This document shows positions 17,908 to 27,466 of a stretch of 64,000 bases of DNA, piece after piece. The DNA comes from UBA9300 sp964577305 (GTDB lineage Bacteria; Bacteroidota; Bacteroidia; Bacteroidales; VadinHA17): positions 1 through 64,000 of the forward strand of contig CAZNYS010000002.1 in NCBI GenBank assembly GCA_964577305.1, in the 5' to 3' direction. Within the stretch, counting starts at the first letter, position 1. Each line of letters opens with the position of its first letter. A program made the position numbers and the translations under genes. Below the pieces are notes generated by a model that saw only the letters and a program-made list of their open reading frames with translations, had not been told where the DNA came from and did no database searches.

Positions 17908-19320
17908 ATGAGGACTCAAAATCTGCATATATTAGTATTTATTTTTAAAGTATTGTATGCTATCGTTGACATAGAAACTACAGGAGGTAGTCCCAGAAAA
18001 GAAAGGATAACCGAAATTGCTGTCTTTATTTTTGACGGGGAAAAAATAGTTGATGAATTCTCCAGCCTGGTTAATCCCGAAAGGAATATACCCTATTATA
18101 TTACAAACCTAACAGGTATCACAAACGAGATGGTAGCTGAGGCCCCAAAATTTTATGAGATAGCAAAAGATATAGTTGAAATTACCGAGGGCAAAACATT
18201 GGTTGCTCATAATGCAAAGTTTGATTACTCATTCATACGCCAGGAGTTTAAAAATCTGGGTTACAGCTATAAGAGAAACCTGCTGGATACTGTCAGCCTG
18301 AGCAGGAAACTATTCCCCGGATACAGGTCATATGGACTTGGCAACCTGTGTGGAGAGCTGGGGATAGAAATAAATGGCCGGCACCGTGCTTCAGGTGATG
18401 CTATGGCTACAGTTAAGCTATTTGAATTATTATTGCAGGCTGATGAAATGTCATATAATCCCGGTATAACACTCAATAGCAAGATTTCAAAACTTAATCC
18501 GTTGCTGAATATTAATAAGCTGGATAAGCTTCCGGAAGAGCCGGGTGTATATTATTTTTACAATGAGCATAAAGACCTGATATATATTGGTAAAAGTAAG
18601 AATTTACACCAGAGGATAATGACCCACCTCTCCAATAACAGTTCAAAAAGAGCCATGCAAATGCGTGATGAAATAGCTGATATTGACTTTGAGCTGACAG
18701 GTAATGAACTTATTGCTTTACTGAAAGAGTCTGAAGAGATAAAACAAAACAAGCCGCTATATAACCGTGCCCAAAGAAGAACCGGGTACACCTGGGGTAT
18801 TTTGTCAGGGCGAAATGACAGAGGCTTTATAGTATTTGAAGTCACCAATATTAAGGACAATAATGTTCATCCTCTTTCGGTTTTCACTTCCAGGGAAAAA
18901 GCAAGGTCCAGGCTGGCTGCTCTGGTTGATAAATATGAATTATGCCAGAAGCTCTGCGGCCTTTATAAATCGACTAATGGCTGTTTTCACAGGCAGGTGG
19001 GAATATGCAAAGGTGCCTGTACAGGTGATGAAAATGCAGCTACGTATAACCTGAGAGCCCAGAAAGCACTGGATGAGTTCGCTTTCAGTCGTGATAACTT
19101 TTTCATAATTGATAATGGGCGGAATGATGAGGAAAGATCAGATATAAAAATCCTTAACGGGCAATATGCAGGATATGGTTTCTTTGATATCAACGAGATG
19201 GGTTTTGGTCTGCAAGCTCTACACGACAGCATAAAATCTTCAGTCGATAACAGTGATATACAGGTAATCCTGAAAGCATACATGAAAAACAATAACGAAT
19301 ACAGGATCATCAGATTCTGA
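17908..19320 (+). CDS. DEDDh exonuclease fused to a GIY-YIG nuclease
   Basis: The 470-residue protein joins two nuclease domains. The N-terminal domain (about 17-175) is a DnaQ-type 3-prime exonuclease with D21 and E23 in VDIETTG, D106 in HNAKFDYSF, and H159 and D164 in HRASGDA. The second domain (about 208-290) is UvrC/Cho-like GIY-YIG, with GVYYFY, LIYIGKS and R236. A cysteine cluster follows (CQKLCGLYK, GCFHRQVGICKGAC), as in UvrC-like proteins. This architecture is known in bacteria and is thought to act in DNA repair. Translation may instead begin at TTG 17953, just before the first domain. Confidence 0.88.
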   Translation: MRTQNLHILVFIFKVLYAIVDIETTGGSPRKERITEIAVFIFDGEKIVDEFSSLVNPERNIPYYITNLTGITNEMVAEAPKFYEIAKDIVEITEGKTLVAHNAKFDYSFIRQEFKNLGYSYKRNLLDTVSLSRKLFPGYRSYGLGNLCGELGIEINGRHRASGDAMATVKLFELLLQADEMSYNPGITLNSKISKLNPLLNINKLDKLPEEPGVYYFYNEHKDLIYIGKSKNLHQRIMTHLSNNSSKRAMQMRDEIADIDFELTGNELIALLKESEEIKQNKPLYNRAQRRTGYTWGILSGRNDRGFIVFEVTNIKDNNVHPLSVFTSREKARSRLAALVDKYELCQKLCGLYKSTNGCFHRQVGICKGACTGDENAATYNLRAQKALDEFAFSRDNFFIIDNGRNDEERSDIKILNGQYAGYGFFDINEMGFGLQALHDSIKSSVDNSDIQVILKAYMKNNNEYRIIRF

Positions 19321-19360
19321 TTTTTTTTATCTTAATGACGTATAAATAAATTGATTGGTT

Positions 19361-20011
19361 ATGGGCATATTCACCAGGGATACAGGAAAAATAATAATTA
19401 AGATCGATGAATTTTTCGATAATGTTGAGGATGGGCTTTTAATCTTCAAAGAAGCAATAAGAAGTTACCTGAATAATGATACCGATACTTTCCATGACTA
19501 TCTTCAACAGATTGATACACTGGAATCCAAAGCTGATAAAATACAAAAATCAATCCAGAATGATATGATTATACACAGCATATTGCCTCAGCACCGAAGC
19601 GAAGTAGCTACCCTGCTTGATAATACAGATGATCTTATTGATACGGTTAAGGAGGTTATATGCCAGTTTGATGTTGAGATCCCAGACTTCCCTGAATCCC
19701 TGAATGCTGATATTCTTCACCTTACTGAGGCCTCAGTGGCTACAGGAGAAGAACTTATACCTGCTTTAAGGGCCTTTTTCAGGGAGCCACATAATGTAAG
19801 GGAAAAACTAAATAGAGTATATTTTTTTGAGGGTGAGACAGATAGCATAGCCGACAGGATAAAGAAGAAGATATTTCACGAAATGCATGAACTTAATCTT
19901 GCTGAAAAGTCACACTTGAGGTATTTCACTCATCACATTGAAAGGCTTTCAGATAGGGCTCAAAGTGTTGCCGACATGCTGTCAAGCCTGTCAATGAGGA
20001 TAATAATGTAA
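19361..20011 (+). CDS. DUF47 / PhoU-like phosphate transport accessory protein
   Basis: From ATG 19361 this is a 216-residue all-helical protein of the DUF47 (TIGR00153, PhoU-like) family. It shows FFDNVEDGLLIFKEAI near the start, LPQHRSEVATLLDNTDDLID in the middle and HHIERLSDRAQSVADML at the end. These proteins accompany PiT transporters and probably regulate phosphate or divalent metal-phosphate uptake in the cytoplasm. It ends two bases before the PiT start, so the two are coupled. A TTG six bases upstream is also in frame but the ATG is preferred. Confidence 0.88.
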   Translation: MGIFTRDTGKIIIKIDEFFDNVEDGLLIFKEAIRSYLNNDTDTFHDYLQQIDTLESKADKIQKSIQNDMIIHSILPQHRSEVATLLDNTDDLIDTVKEVICQFDVEIPDFPESLNADILHLTEASVATGEELIPALRAFFREPHNVREKLNRVYFFEGETDSIADRIKKKIFHEMHELNLAEKSHLRYFTHHIERLSDRAQSVADMLSSLSMRIIM

Positions 20012-20013
20012 GT

Positions 20014-21279
20014 ATGATATTCTTTTTTCTTACAAGCGGTCTGTTCCTGGGCTGGTCCCTGGGAGCCAATGATGCGGCTAATGTATTTGGTTCGGCTGTA
20101 GGCTCCCGTATGATATCATTCCTTAAGGCAGCAATCATATCATCCATCTTTGTTATTATTGGTGCTGTCTTCCAGGGTGAAGGAGCAGCAGAAACCCTGG
20201 GAAAGCTTGGTGCCGTTAATGCCCTGGGAGGGTCATTCACCGTAGCCCTGTCCGCAGCCCTGACGGTATATTTTATGACCAGGATGAGTATTCCTGTTTC
20301 AACAACCCAGGCTATTGTTGGAGCAATAATAGGCTGGAACTTATTCACAGGAAGCAGAACTGATATTGATTCATTAACAACTATTGTAACAACATGGATA
20401 AGCGGCCCTGCTCTTGGAGGCCTGTTTGCAGTACTTCTCTATATTCTTATCAGAAGAATAAAGAGAAGCACAAAAATACACCTGATAAGATATGAATCAA
20501 TTATCCGGACCTGCCTGATAATTGTTGGGGCGTTTGCGTCATATAGCCTTGGAGCAAATAATATAGCCAATGTCATGGGCGTATTCGTGCCAGCATTAAA
20601 TTTTGGCAATATAAACCTGGGATTTATCAGTCTTGACAGTGCACAGCAACTGTTCCTGCTCGGAGGATTGGCTATTGCAGCAGGCATATTTACATATTCT
20701 GAGAGAGTAATGAAGACAGTTGGCAGCAATATCTTCGAATTAAGTTCGGACGCCGCCCTTATTGTGGTACTTTCACACTCACTTGTACTGTTTATCTTTT
20801 CATCCTCCCGGCTGTCAGAATTCATTTCGGGCCTGGGGCTTCCGGCTATTCCTCTTGTACCTGTTTCAAGTTCACAGGTCATAGTGGGAGCCATTCTTGG
20901 AATAGGCATCCTAAAAGGCGCAAGAAATATAAACTTCAGGGTGCTCGGAGGTATTGCAAGTGGCTGGCTGACAACTCCCGTTATAGCCTGCATTATGTCC
21001 TTTATCTTACTCTTCTTTGTTCAGAATGTATTTGATATTACCGTCCAGGAAACAGGTAATACTTCCACCCCTCAGGAAACGCGAATTCAAAACCATGCCT
21101 CAGCACCTGGGCAGGATAATCAAAGTTTTTTACTGATTGAAAAAAGAAATTCAAGTCCACCACCTTTAATATTCTTTACCGATATCTGCCCCCTGTGGAA
21201 CTGCACTGCATGTTTAACAATTGCAAGCCCCAGGCCTGTTCCTCCCTTCTTTCTTGACCGGCCCTCATCAATACGATAA
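20014..21279 (+). CDS. PiT-family inorganic phosphate transporter
   Basis: This multi-helix inner-membrane transporter shows both copies of the PiT signature: SLGANDAANVFGSAVG near the start and YSLGANNIANVMGV in the second half. Repeated PVSTTQAIVGAI and PVSSSQVIVGAI segments complete the internally duplicated fold. It likely imports phosphate, or metal-phosphate, by cation symport. The transporter proper appears to end around residue 345 (FFVQNVFDI). The remaining ~75 residues are polar, proline-rich and lack helices. Their last 160 bases are antisense to the kinase gene, so the tail may be read-through after loss of an earlier stop. Confidence 0.88.
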   Translation: MIFFFLTSGLFLGWSLGANDAANVFGSAVGSRMISFLKAAIISSIFVIIGAVFQGEGAAETLGKLGAVNALGGSFTVALSAALTVYFMTRMSIPVSTTQAIVGAIIGWNLFTGSRTDIDSLTTIVTTWISGPALGGLFAVLLYILIRRIKRSTKIHLIRYESIIRTCLIIVGAFASYSLGANNIANVMGVFVPALNFGNINLGFISLDSAQQLFLLGGLAIAAGIFTYSERVMKTVGSNIFELSSDAALIVVLSHSLVLFIFSSSRLSEFISGLGLPAIPLVPVSSSQVIVGAILGIGILKGARNINFRVLGGIASGWLTTPVIACIMSFILLFFVQNVFDITVQETGNTSTPQETRIQNHASAPGQDNQSFLLIEKRNSSPPPLIFFTDICPLWNCTACLTIASPRPVPPFFLDRPSSIR

Positions 21280-22883
21280 AACCTTTCAAATAATCTTGGA
21301 ATATGTTTATCAGGAATACCTCTCCCATCATTTAAATACCGAAAATAGTAATAATTATCATCTTCATAATGCAATTCAGTATGTATGCTTACATTTTCGC
21401 CTGCATAGTTGATGGTGTTTTCTATCAGGTTCTGGTAAATTGAATGTAAGAGGATTTTATTGCCTTTGAGCCTTAGGTCTTTATCAATATCATTCCTCAC
21501 CTTCATGCCCTTTGCTTCAAGCCGCATCCTCATACTATCAACCGCACCCGTTACCACATCAACCATTGAAATATTTTCAATCGCGTAGAAACCTGAACCT
21601 TCTTCCAGCTTATTAAGTACTGAGATATGATCAATCAGTTCTGCAAGCCTCATAGCCTGGTCCTTCGTTCTTGACATGAACAGCTTACTTTGTTCAGCAT
21701 CAATATCGGCATTCAGCAAGGTCTCCAGGTATCCGATTATTGAAGTAACGGGAGTCCTTAGCTCATGGGCAATATTCGATGTAAGCTGTTGTTTCAGAAC
21801 TCTGTTCTTTTCGGATTTTGTTATATCCTTAATTATTATTTCAAAACTATTATCCTTGAAAATATTGGTTCTTATAAGAAAGTATTTATTTTTTTTCTGG
21901 CATACTATTTCTTTATAAGGTACCTCTCCTGCCAGGTCAAGCTTTAGCTCACTGCTTTTCATATCCAGGTAATCCACTACCGGTCGGATCTCTTTTATTT
22001 TCAGGATATCCTCAGGAAACTTAAGTGTACCGTCTGAAATAAGATTTGCATTCTGGATGAATGCATTATTGGATATTACAATTTCCCTGCCAGGAGAAAA
22101 TACTGCAACGCCTTCTTCCATTGTCTGCAGGTGTCGGAATATTTTCTCCTGTTCGGTAATCAACTCATCACGTGTACGCTTTAGCTCACTGTATATATCT
22201 ATTATCTGGTTACCTATATTGCCCAATTCGTTCTTCGGGAAATTAACCTTGCTCAACTCCTTCCCTTCCAGGGCATTTGCTGTAAATATTTTCAACTGAT
22301 CAATAGATAATCCCAGCCTCTCGTTAATATATATCAAGGCTGCCCACACTATAAGAAACAGTATTATAATAAAGATCAGGAAAAGTTTATCTATCCTGAG
22401 GAATGACTTAACCTCGTAAGTATATTCTGCTGCCGTTCTGGTGATATAGTCATCAAAGTTATGGGCGTAATAAAAATACTTCTTGCCTGTTGAAGCTGAC
22501 CTTCGTACTGATGAGCCTGCAGTTGAATTAATTGCTTCCCTGACTTCAGGTCTGTTAATATGATTTTCCATCTCCGCGTAATTATCTACATCGCTATCAA
22601 ACAATACATTCCCTTCCTTGTCAATAATTGTTATACGTACATTTGGTAACGGGACAATGGCAATCAGGTTTTTCAGTCCATCAAAGCCTACAGAGTCGTT
22701 GAGCTGTTCTTTTTCAATATAATTATGAGTAAGGCCCGAGACATTATCGAGGACAGCCTCGAACCTGTCTCTCCTGTATTCTCTTTCCCTGTAGTACTGG
22801 AATAGAAGTATAAAAACAGTAAAAACAATAAAAACAAGGAAATAATAGGTAAAAACACGATTCCTGAAGGTATTTATAATCAT
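21120..22883 (-). CDS. PhoR-like sensor histidine kinase
   Basis: The 587-residue kinase has one membrane helix at about 11-30, a periplasmic sensor of roughly 130 residues, a second helix at about 166-187, then HAMP- and PAS-like segments. The H-box NIAHELRTPVT places the phosphorylated histidine at H373. An N-box (NLIENTINYAG) and G-boxes (DGRGIPDKHIPRLFERFYR, GGTGLGLAI) complete the ATPase. It is cotranscribed with the response regulator, with which it shares a one-base overlap (TAATG). PhoR assignment rests on architecture and on convergence with a phosphate transporter operon, so it is probable rather than proven. Confidence 0.87.
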   Translation of the reverse strand: MIINTFRNRVFTYYFLVFIVFTVFILLFQYYREREYRRDRFEAVLDNVSGLTHNYIEKEQLNDSVGFDGLKNLIAIVPLPNVRITIIDKEGNVLFDSDVDNYAEMENHINRPEVREAINSTAGSSVRRSASTGKKYFYYAHNFDDYITRTAAEYTYEVKSFLRIDKLFLIFIIILFLIVWAALIYINERLGLSIDQLKIFTANALEGKELSKVNFPKNELGNIGNQIIDIYSELKRTRDELITEQEKIFRHLQTMEEGVAVFSPGREIVISNNAFIQNANLISDGTLKFPEDILKIKEIRPVVDYLDMKSSELKLDLAGEVPYKEIVCQKKNKYFLIRTNIFKDNSFEIIIKDITKSEKNRVLKQQLTSNIAHELRTPVTSIIGYLETLLNADIDAEQSKLFMSRTKDQAMRLAELIDHISVLNKLEEGSGFYAIENISMVDVVTGAVDSMRMRLEAKGMKVRNDIDKDLRLKGNKILLHSIYQNLIENTINYAGENVSIHTELHYEDDNYYYFRYLNDGRGIPDKHIPRLFERFYRIDEGRSRKKGGTGLGLAIVKHAVQFHRGQISVKNIKGGGLEFLFSISKKL

Positions 22884-23566
22884 TACTCAGGCCTTTTTTC
22901 ATCAATATAATATCCGTATCCTGTCCGCGATTTTATTCTGGATCCAAAACTGCACAACCGTTTTCTTAATCTTGTTATATGAACATCAACCGTTCGTTCA
23001 GTAACCAGGGTGTCAGACCATATGGAATCCAGTATTTCTTCCCTGGTAATAAACCGGCCTGAGCTTTTTATCAACATTAACAGGATCTGGTATTCTTTTT
23101 TTGTAAGCTCTATTATTTCCCCTTCTAACTGAACCTCTTTCTTTTCAGTATCAATATTTAGTGGCCCGACACTAATATTTACCTCACCTGAATCCTCTCC
23201 AAGGCTTCTGGCAAGGATTGCTTTCACCCTGGCTTTTAACTCCACTATTGAAAAAGGTTTCCTGATATAGTCATCGGCACCAAGGCTAAAGCCTGTAAGC
23301 ATATCATTTTCCTTATCCTTTGCCGTCAGGAAAACAATTGGTGATTTTATCTTCATTCCAGTCCTGATCTGATCAGCCAGCTTAAATCCTGATATCTTAC
23401 CCATCATAACATCAAGGATAAAAAGATCGTAGGAGAACAGATCCATTGTAAGTGCCTCTTCTGATGATCCGGCTGTATCAACATCATAACCTTCTGATCT
23501 CAGGTTAAAGTGCAAAATTTCCTGAACATCAGCTTCATCATCTACTACCAGAATTCTGTATGCCAT
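22883..23566 (-). CDS. PhoB/OmpR-family response regulator
   Basis: From ATG 23566 the protein is 227 residues. The receiver domain has the acidic pocket VVDDEAD, phospho-acceptor D52 (LFILDVMMG), T-loop FLTAK and K in YIRKPFS. A winged-helix domain follows, with LTKKEYQILLML and TVDVHITRLRKRL. It should bind DNA after phosphorylation by the adjacent kinase. An upstream in-frame start at 23602 adds 12 residues that do not belong to the fold. Pairing with a PhoR-like kinase and a PiT operon suggests phosphate control. I could not identify a pho-box by eye. Confidence 0.87.
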   Translation of the reverse strand: MAYRILVVDDEADVQEILHFNLRSEGYDVDTAGSSEEALTMDLFSYDLFILDVMMGKISGFKLADQIRTGMKIKSPIVFLTAKDKENDMLTGFSLGADDYIRKPFSIVELKARVKAILARSLGEDSGEVNISVGPLNIDTEKKEVQLEGEIIELTKKEYQILLMLIKSSGRFITREEILDSIWSDTLVTERTVDVHITRLRKRLCSFGSRIKSRTGYGYYIDEKRPE

Positions 23567-23756
23567 TAGATCTAAAATATTATATATCAACGGTTTAATC
23601 AACCAAAATGGTTAATTATACTTATACTTGTTACCTGGCAGCTAATATAGCCGAAAAAATTCTTCTAAACCAATCCTTTTGCCTTCATCAGCATAAACCG
23701 GTACTGCACATATTGTAATTATTTTTCTATTTCTTACCTATTTGATCCAATTATTT

Positions 23757-23764
23757 TAATTTTG
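23757..23764 (+). promoter_or_regulatory. -7 element upstream of gamma-glutamyltransferase
   Basis: TAATTTTG at 23757-23764 is a perfect TAnnTTTG -7 element 24 bases before the ATG at 23789. No good -33 TTTG lies at the right distance: a TTTG at 23741 is only 12 bases away. It overlaps the alternative TTG start at 23762, which argues for the ATG. Confidence 0.4.
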
Positions 23765-23788
23765 TTATTATCACTAAAAAAGCTTCAC

Positions 23789-25477
23789 ATGAAAAAACCT
23801 CTTACCATATTAATGACATTACTTTTTTCCGTTTCCATTTATAGTCAGGACAGGATTACCGGGTTCGATTTTGCCACCAGGTCGGAGGTAATAGCAGTTA
23901 ACGGCATGGCATGTACAAGTCAGCCACTGGCCACACAAGTTGCAATTGATATACTTAAGAAAGGCGGCAATGCGATTGATGCTGCTATAGCTGCCAATGC
24001 AGTACTGGGTCTTGTTGAGCCTACAAGCTGCGGCGTTGGAGGAGATCTGTTCGCTATTATATGGAGTGAGCAAAAACAAAAACTCTATGGCCTGAACGCC
24101 AGTGGCAGGTCGCCCCGTTCGCTTAAACTTGACTATTTTAATGATAATGGGTATGAATTTATTCCGGCAACGGGTCCACTGCCTGTCTCAGTACCAGGAT
24201 GTGTCGACGGATGGTTTGAGATGCACGGTATGTTCGGCAAGCTATCTATGGAAGATATTCTCCAACCGGCAATCGATTATGCTTTCGAAGGTTTCCCTGT
24301 ATCCGAGGTGATAGCATATTACATGGATATTGGAACTCAAAATCTGAAAAAGTTTCCCAATGTTGCTGATGTCTATATGCCAGCAGGGCATTCACCCCGC
24401 AAGGGGGAAATATTCAAAAACCCGGCACTGGCTAATACACTTGAACTTATTGCAAAAGGCGGAAGGGATGAGTTTTATAATGGCTCAATTGCCAGGATTA
24501 TCTCTGATTTCATGCATGAGCAGGGTGGGTTTCTTTCATATGAAGACCTGGCCAGGCATCATTCGGAATGGGTGGAGCCAATAAGTACCGATTACAGGGG
24601 CTATACGGTATGGGAATTGCCGCCAAATGGCCAGGGCACTGCAGCATTACAGATGTTAAACATCATTGAAGGATTTGATATAAAGGATATGGGATTTGGT
24701 TCGGCTGAGTATATTCATCATTTTGTTGAGGCAAAAAAACTGGCTTTCGAAGACCGTGCAAAATACTATTCAGATCCTGCATTCAATGATATACCCGTGC
24801 AGGAACTAATCTCGAAAGAATATGCTGATAAAAGACGTAAACTTATTAATCCTGATCGTGCGGCACGGATTGTCAGTGCAGGAAATCCTGAAGATGGAAA
24901 TACCATCTACCTTACAGTAGCTGATAAAGAAGGTAATATGGTATCGCTTATCCAGAGTAATTATCGTGGTATGGGTTCCGGTATGTGCCCTCCCGGGCTT
25001 GGATTTATTTTACAGGACAGAGGCGAATTATTCAGCCTTGAAGAAGGTCATTTCAATGTATATGCTCCGGGTAAACGACCATTCCACACGATTATTCCGG
25101 CTTTTATTACAAAAGACGGCAAACCACTTATCAGTTTCGGTGTGATGGGTGGTGCCATGCAACCCCAGGGACATGTACAGGTAGTGGTGAATATAATCGA
25201 TTTCGGCATGAACCTCCAGGAAGCCGGTGATGCGCCGCGCATTCGCCATACAGGATCATCACAGCCAACGGGTGGTATTATGACGGATGGAGGCAGTGTC
25301 AACCTTGAGGATGGCTTCAGGTGGGAAGAAATACAAAAACTGATAATAAAAGGCCACAGAATACAATGGGATCTTGGCGGCTATGGAGGATACCAAGCCA
25401 TTCTGAGAGACCCCGAAACAGGCGTTTATTACGGAGCCTCTGAATCAAGGAAAGATGGCCAGGCAGCAGGTTATTAG
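23789..25477 (+). CDS. ggt: Periplasmic gamma-glutamyltransferase
   Basis: The 562-residue preprotein has a signal peptide ending near IYSQ and the gamma-glutamyltranspeptidase fold. MACTSQPLATQVAIDILKKG and CGVGGDLFAI mark the large subunit. The autocatalytic cleavage and nucleophile site is most likely T372 in GNTIYLTVAD, which replaces the usual TTHxSVxD and keeps the threonine. The glycine-rich substrate loop follows as RGMGSGMCPPGLGF, and the small subunit ends with a GGY-type tail. It should cleave glutathione and other gamma-glutamyl compounds in the periplasm. ATG 23789 is chosen because it begins the signal peptide directly. Confidence 0.9.
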   Translation: MKKPLTILMTLLFSVSIYSQDRITGFDFATRSEVIAVNGMACTSQPLATQVAIDILKKGGNAIDAAIAANAVLGLVEPTSCGVGGDLFAIIWSEQKQKLYGLNASGRSPRSLKLDYFNDNGYEFIPATGPLPVSVPGCVDGWFEMHGMFGKLSMEDILQPAIDYAFEGFPVSEVIAYYMDIGTQNLKKFPNVADVYMPAGHSPRKGEIFKNPALANTLELIAKGGRDEFYNGSIARIISDFMHEQGGFLSYEDLARHHSEWVEPISTDYRGYTVWELPPNGQGTAALQMLNIIEGFDIKDMGFGSAEYIHHFVEAKKLAFEDRAKYYSDPAFNDIPVQELISKEYADKRRKLINPDRAARIVSAGNPEDGNTIYLTVADKEGNMVSLIQSNYRGMGSGMCPPGLGFILQDRGELFSLEEGHFNVYAPGKRPFHTIIPAFITKDGKPLISFGVMGGAMQPQGHVQVVVNIIDFGMNLQEAGDAPRIRHTGSSQPTGGIMTDGGSVNLEDGFRWEEIQKLIIKGHRIQWDLGGYGGYQAILRDPETGVYYGASESRKDGQAAGY

Positions 25478-25499
25478 CCTGGTTAAAAAGGTATCTTAA

Positions 25500-26993
25500 C
25501 TATACATTGAGCTGCAGTGAAGCATCGGCCTTTTCGAGCTTCCTTACTCCTGTTGAACCACCTTCTTCAAGGTTAATATTATGTGGCTTATTGGTCTTCC
25601 ATGAACCACAGGTAAAATCGGGCACCTCTATTGAGTTGGATCTGTTTGCTACAGACCATTCGCTTAGAGGTGATATTGCACTCCAGAGGGCAGCATCATA
25701 AACGTCCTCATCAAGGGGTAATCCATTACGCAAACAATCAATAAGCCTCCAGTCCATAATAAAATCCATTCCCCCATGACCGCCTACCTGGCGTGCCATA
25801 TCCCCTACTCTTCTTATTATTTCCGGTGTATATTTTTCACTTATTTCATTAAATTCTTCCTCGTTAAGCCAGCTATGCCCGAGGGCTATTCTTGCCGGTT
25901 CCGGCCACTTGCGGGCAATGCCTCTCGTACCACTTATAAGATGTATTCTTGAATATGGTCTGGGACTTGATACATCATGCTGGATCATTATTGTTCGACC
26001 CTTATTTGTACGGACAAGAGTAGTATTCATATTACCCCTGTACTTATTTTCGGTATAAGGGAGGAAAAAATCATCTTCCGCAGCAAGCTCCAGGGCACGC
26101 TTATGCATTGTAAAATCATTCGTTGACATTGATGTAAGGTATTCCATACTGTCACCCCTGTTAATATTCATCACCTGGCAGACAGGTCCCAGTCCATGTG
26201 TAGGATACAGGTTACCGTTCCTCCCATAATTTTCTTTAAGCCTCCACATATCAATATAGCCGCTTCCTGTCGGATTTTCATTATCAAATTTGTCAAAATT
26301 CATATCTGTAAGAGTGTGAATATATGCCCCTTCACCATGTACAATATCTCCAAACATTCCCTGGCGAGCCATATTGAGTGTCAACAGTTCGAAGAAGTCA
26401 TAACAGCAGTTCTCAAGCTGCATACAATGTTTCCTGGTACGCTCCGATGTCTGTACCAGTTGCCACGCCTCATCCAGTGTCCTTGCTATTGGAACTTCAC
26501 AAGCAACATGCTTGCCATTCTCCATTGCATAAAGCGCCATGGGTGTATGCAATTCCCACGGGGTACAGATATAAACCAGGTCTATGTCGACTCGCTGGCA
26601 CAATTCTTTCCATATATTCTCATCACCACTGTATAACTCCGGTTCAGGAAATCCATATCGAAGTACATCATCCCTTGAACTCTCCACAGCAACGGGTCTT
26701 TTATCACATAATGCCCTTATTTCTGTTCCGTCAATATTCATCATACGTGTGACAGCACCCGAGCCCCTGCTGCCCAAACCAATAAAACCGACCCGTACAA
26801 GGTCGGTTGCCGGAGCGGAATATCCACACATATTGAATTCCTGGCTGTGTTGGGTGTTAACAATCTCCTTGATATGATGGAGTTTACTCTCTTCAGCAGC
26901 AGTAGTTTTACAGGAGGTGATACTGCCCGCCGACATTGCTCCTGCACCAGCAATGGCTGCTGTCTTAAGAAAATCTCTTCTGTTGGTTTTCAT
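25500..26993 (-). CDS. GH109 alpha-N-acetylgalactosaminidase-like protein
   Basis: From ATG 26993 this is a 497-residue protein with a RRDFLK twin-arginine signal and a cysteine at SITSC. The Rossmann motif VGFIGLGSRGSG, CTPWELHTPMAL, ENCCYD, GMFGDIVHGEGAYIH, NLYPTHGLGPVCQVMNINRG and GHGGMDF agree closely with the NAD-dependent GH109 family from Elizabethkingia and Bacteroides. These enzymes cleave alpha-GalNAc through a transient 3-keto intermediate with bound NAD. The C-terminal EVPDFTCGSWK is also family-like. It should act in the periplasm on mucin or other GalNAc glycans. The gene converges on gamma-glutamyltransferase with a 22-base gap. Confidence 0.9.
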   Translation of the reverse strand: MKTNRRDFLKTAAIAGAGAMSAGSITSCKTTAAEESKLHHIKEIVNTQHSQEFNMCGYSAPATDLVRVGFIGLGSRGSGAVTRMMNIDGTEIRALCDKRPVAVESSRDDVLRYGFPEPELYSGDENIWKELCQRVDIDLVYICTPWELHTPMALYAMENGKHVACEVPIARTLDEAWQLVQTSERTRKHCMQLENCCYDFFELLTLNMARQGMFGDIVHGEGAYIHTLTDMNFDKFDNENPTGSGYIDMWRLKENYGRNGNLYPTHGLGPVCQVMNINRGDSMEYLTSMSTNDFTMHKRALELAAEDDFFLPYTENKYRGNMNTTLVRTNKGRTIMIQHDVSSPRPYSRIHLISGTRGIARKWPEPARIALGHSWLNEEEFNEISEKYTPEIIRRVGDMARQVGGHGGMDFIMDWRLIDCLRNGLPLDEDVYDAALWSAISPLSEWSVANRSNSIEVPDFTCGSWKTNKPHNINLEEGGSTGVRKLEKADASLQLNV

Positions 26994-27077
26994 CTTATCT
27001 GTTAGTTTTTGTGTTTGCTCTATAATCTGCACTGGAATATATGCAAAATACAAAAACTTGAGATAATAAATAAAGAA

Positions 27078-27359
27078 TTATTTTTCAGATGATCCTGCTT
27101 CCTTTCTTTTAAGAAAAAACCCCGAAATTAAATCGCCGGCAAGATAGCCAAGTATTAAACCATATATAGTACTGTAATACCACACCGATTTTATTGGGCA
27201 CGTGCCGGTATTACATCCTACAAAACGCCAGTATAAAAATCCACCTATCCCTCCTGCAATGGTGAAAAATATAATGTACAGCATCTTTCTTTTTTTGAAT
27301 ATCCTGATAACTCTTCCCAACATTGCTTTACCCTCTAAGTTTTTTAAATTCATTTTCAT
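27078..27359 (-). CDS. Small membrane protein, DUF6132-like
   Basis: The 93-residue protein has a basic N-terminus and two membrane helices (about residues 27-46 and 60-80). Between them is a cysteine motif VGCNTGTCPI. The helix-GCxxGxCPI-helix pattern is seen in small Bacteroidota inner-membrane proteins annotated DUF6132; I assign this by memory of the pattern only. The paired cysteines on one face could be redox-active or bind metal. It is monocistronic, 84 bases upstream of the GH109 start on the same strand. Confidence 0.6.
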   Translation of the reverse strand: MKMNLKNLEGKAMLGRVIRIFKKRKMLYIIFFTIAGGIGGFLYWRFVGCNTGTCPIKSVWYYSTIYGLILGYLAGDLISGFFLKRKEAGSSEK

Positions 27360-27466
27360 CTGTGCTTTTTTTCAATAACAAATAAAATATGAAATTGATC
27401 GTGAATCGGCATCTTTTATTATATAATCCCGATATAATAACCCTGTCGGGCATAATAACAAAATTG

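Noticed and set aside
20439..20993. Open frame of 184 codons on the minus strand
   Set aside because: It is fully antisense to the PiT transporter; its composition mirrors the hydrophobic codons of the transporter.
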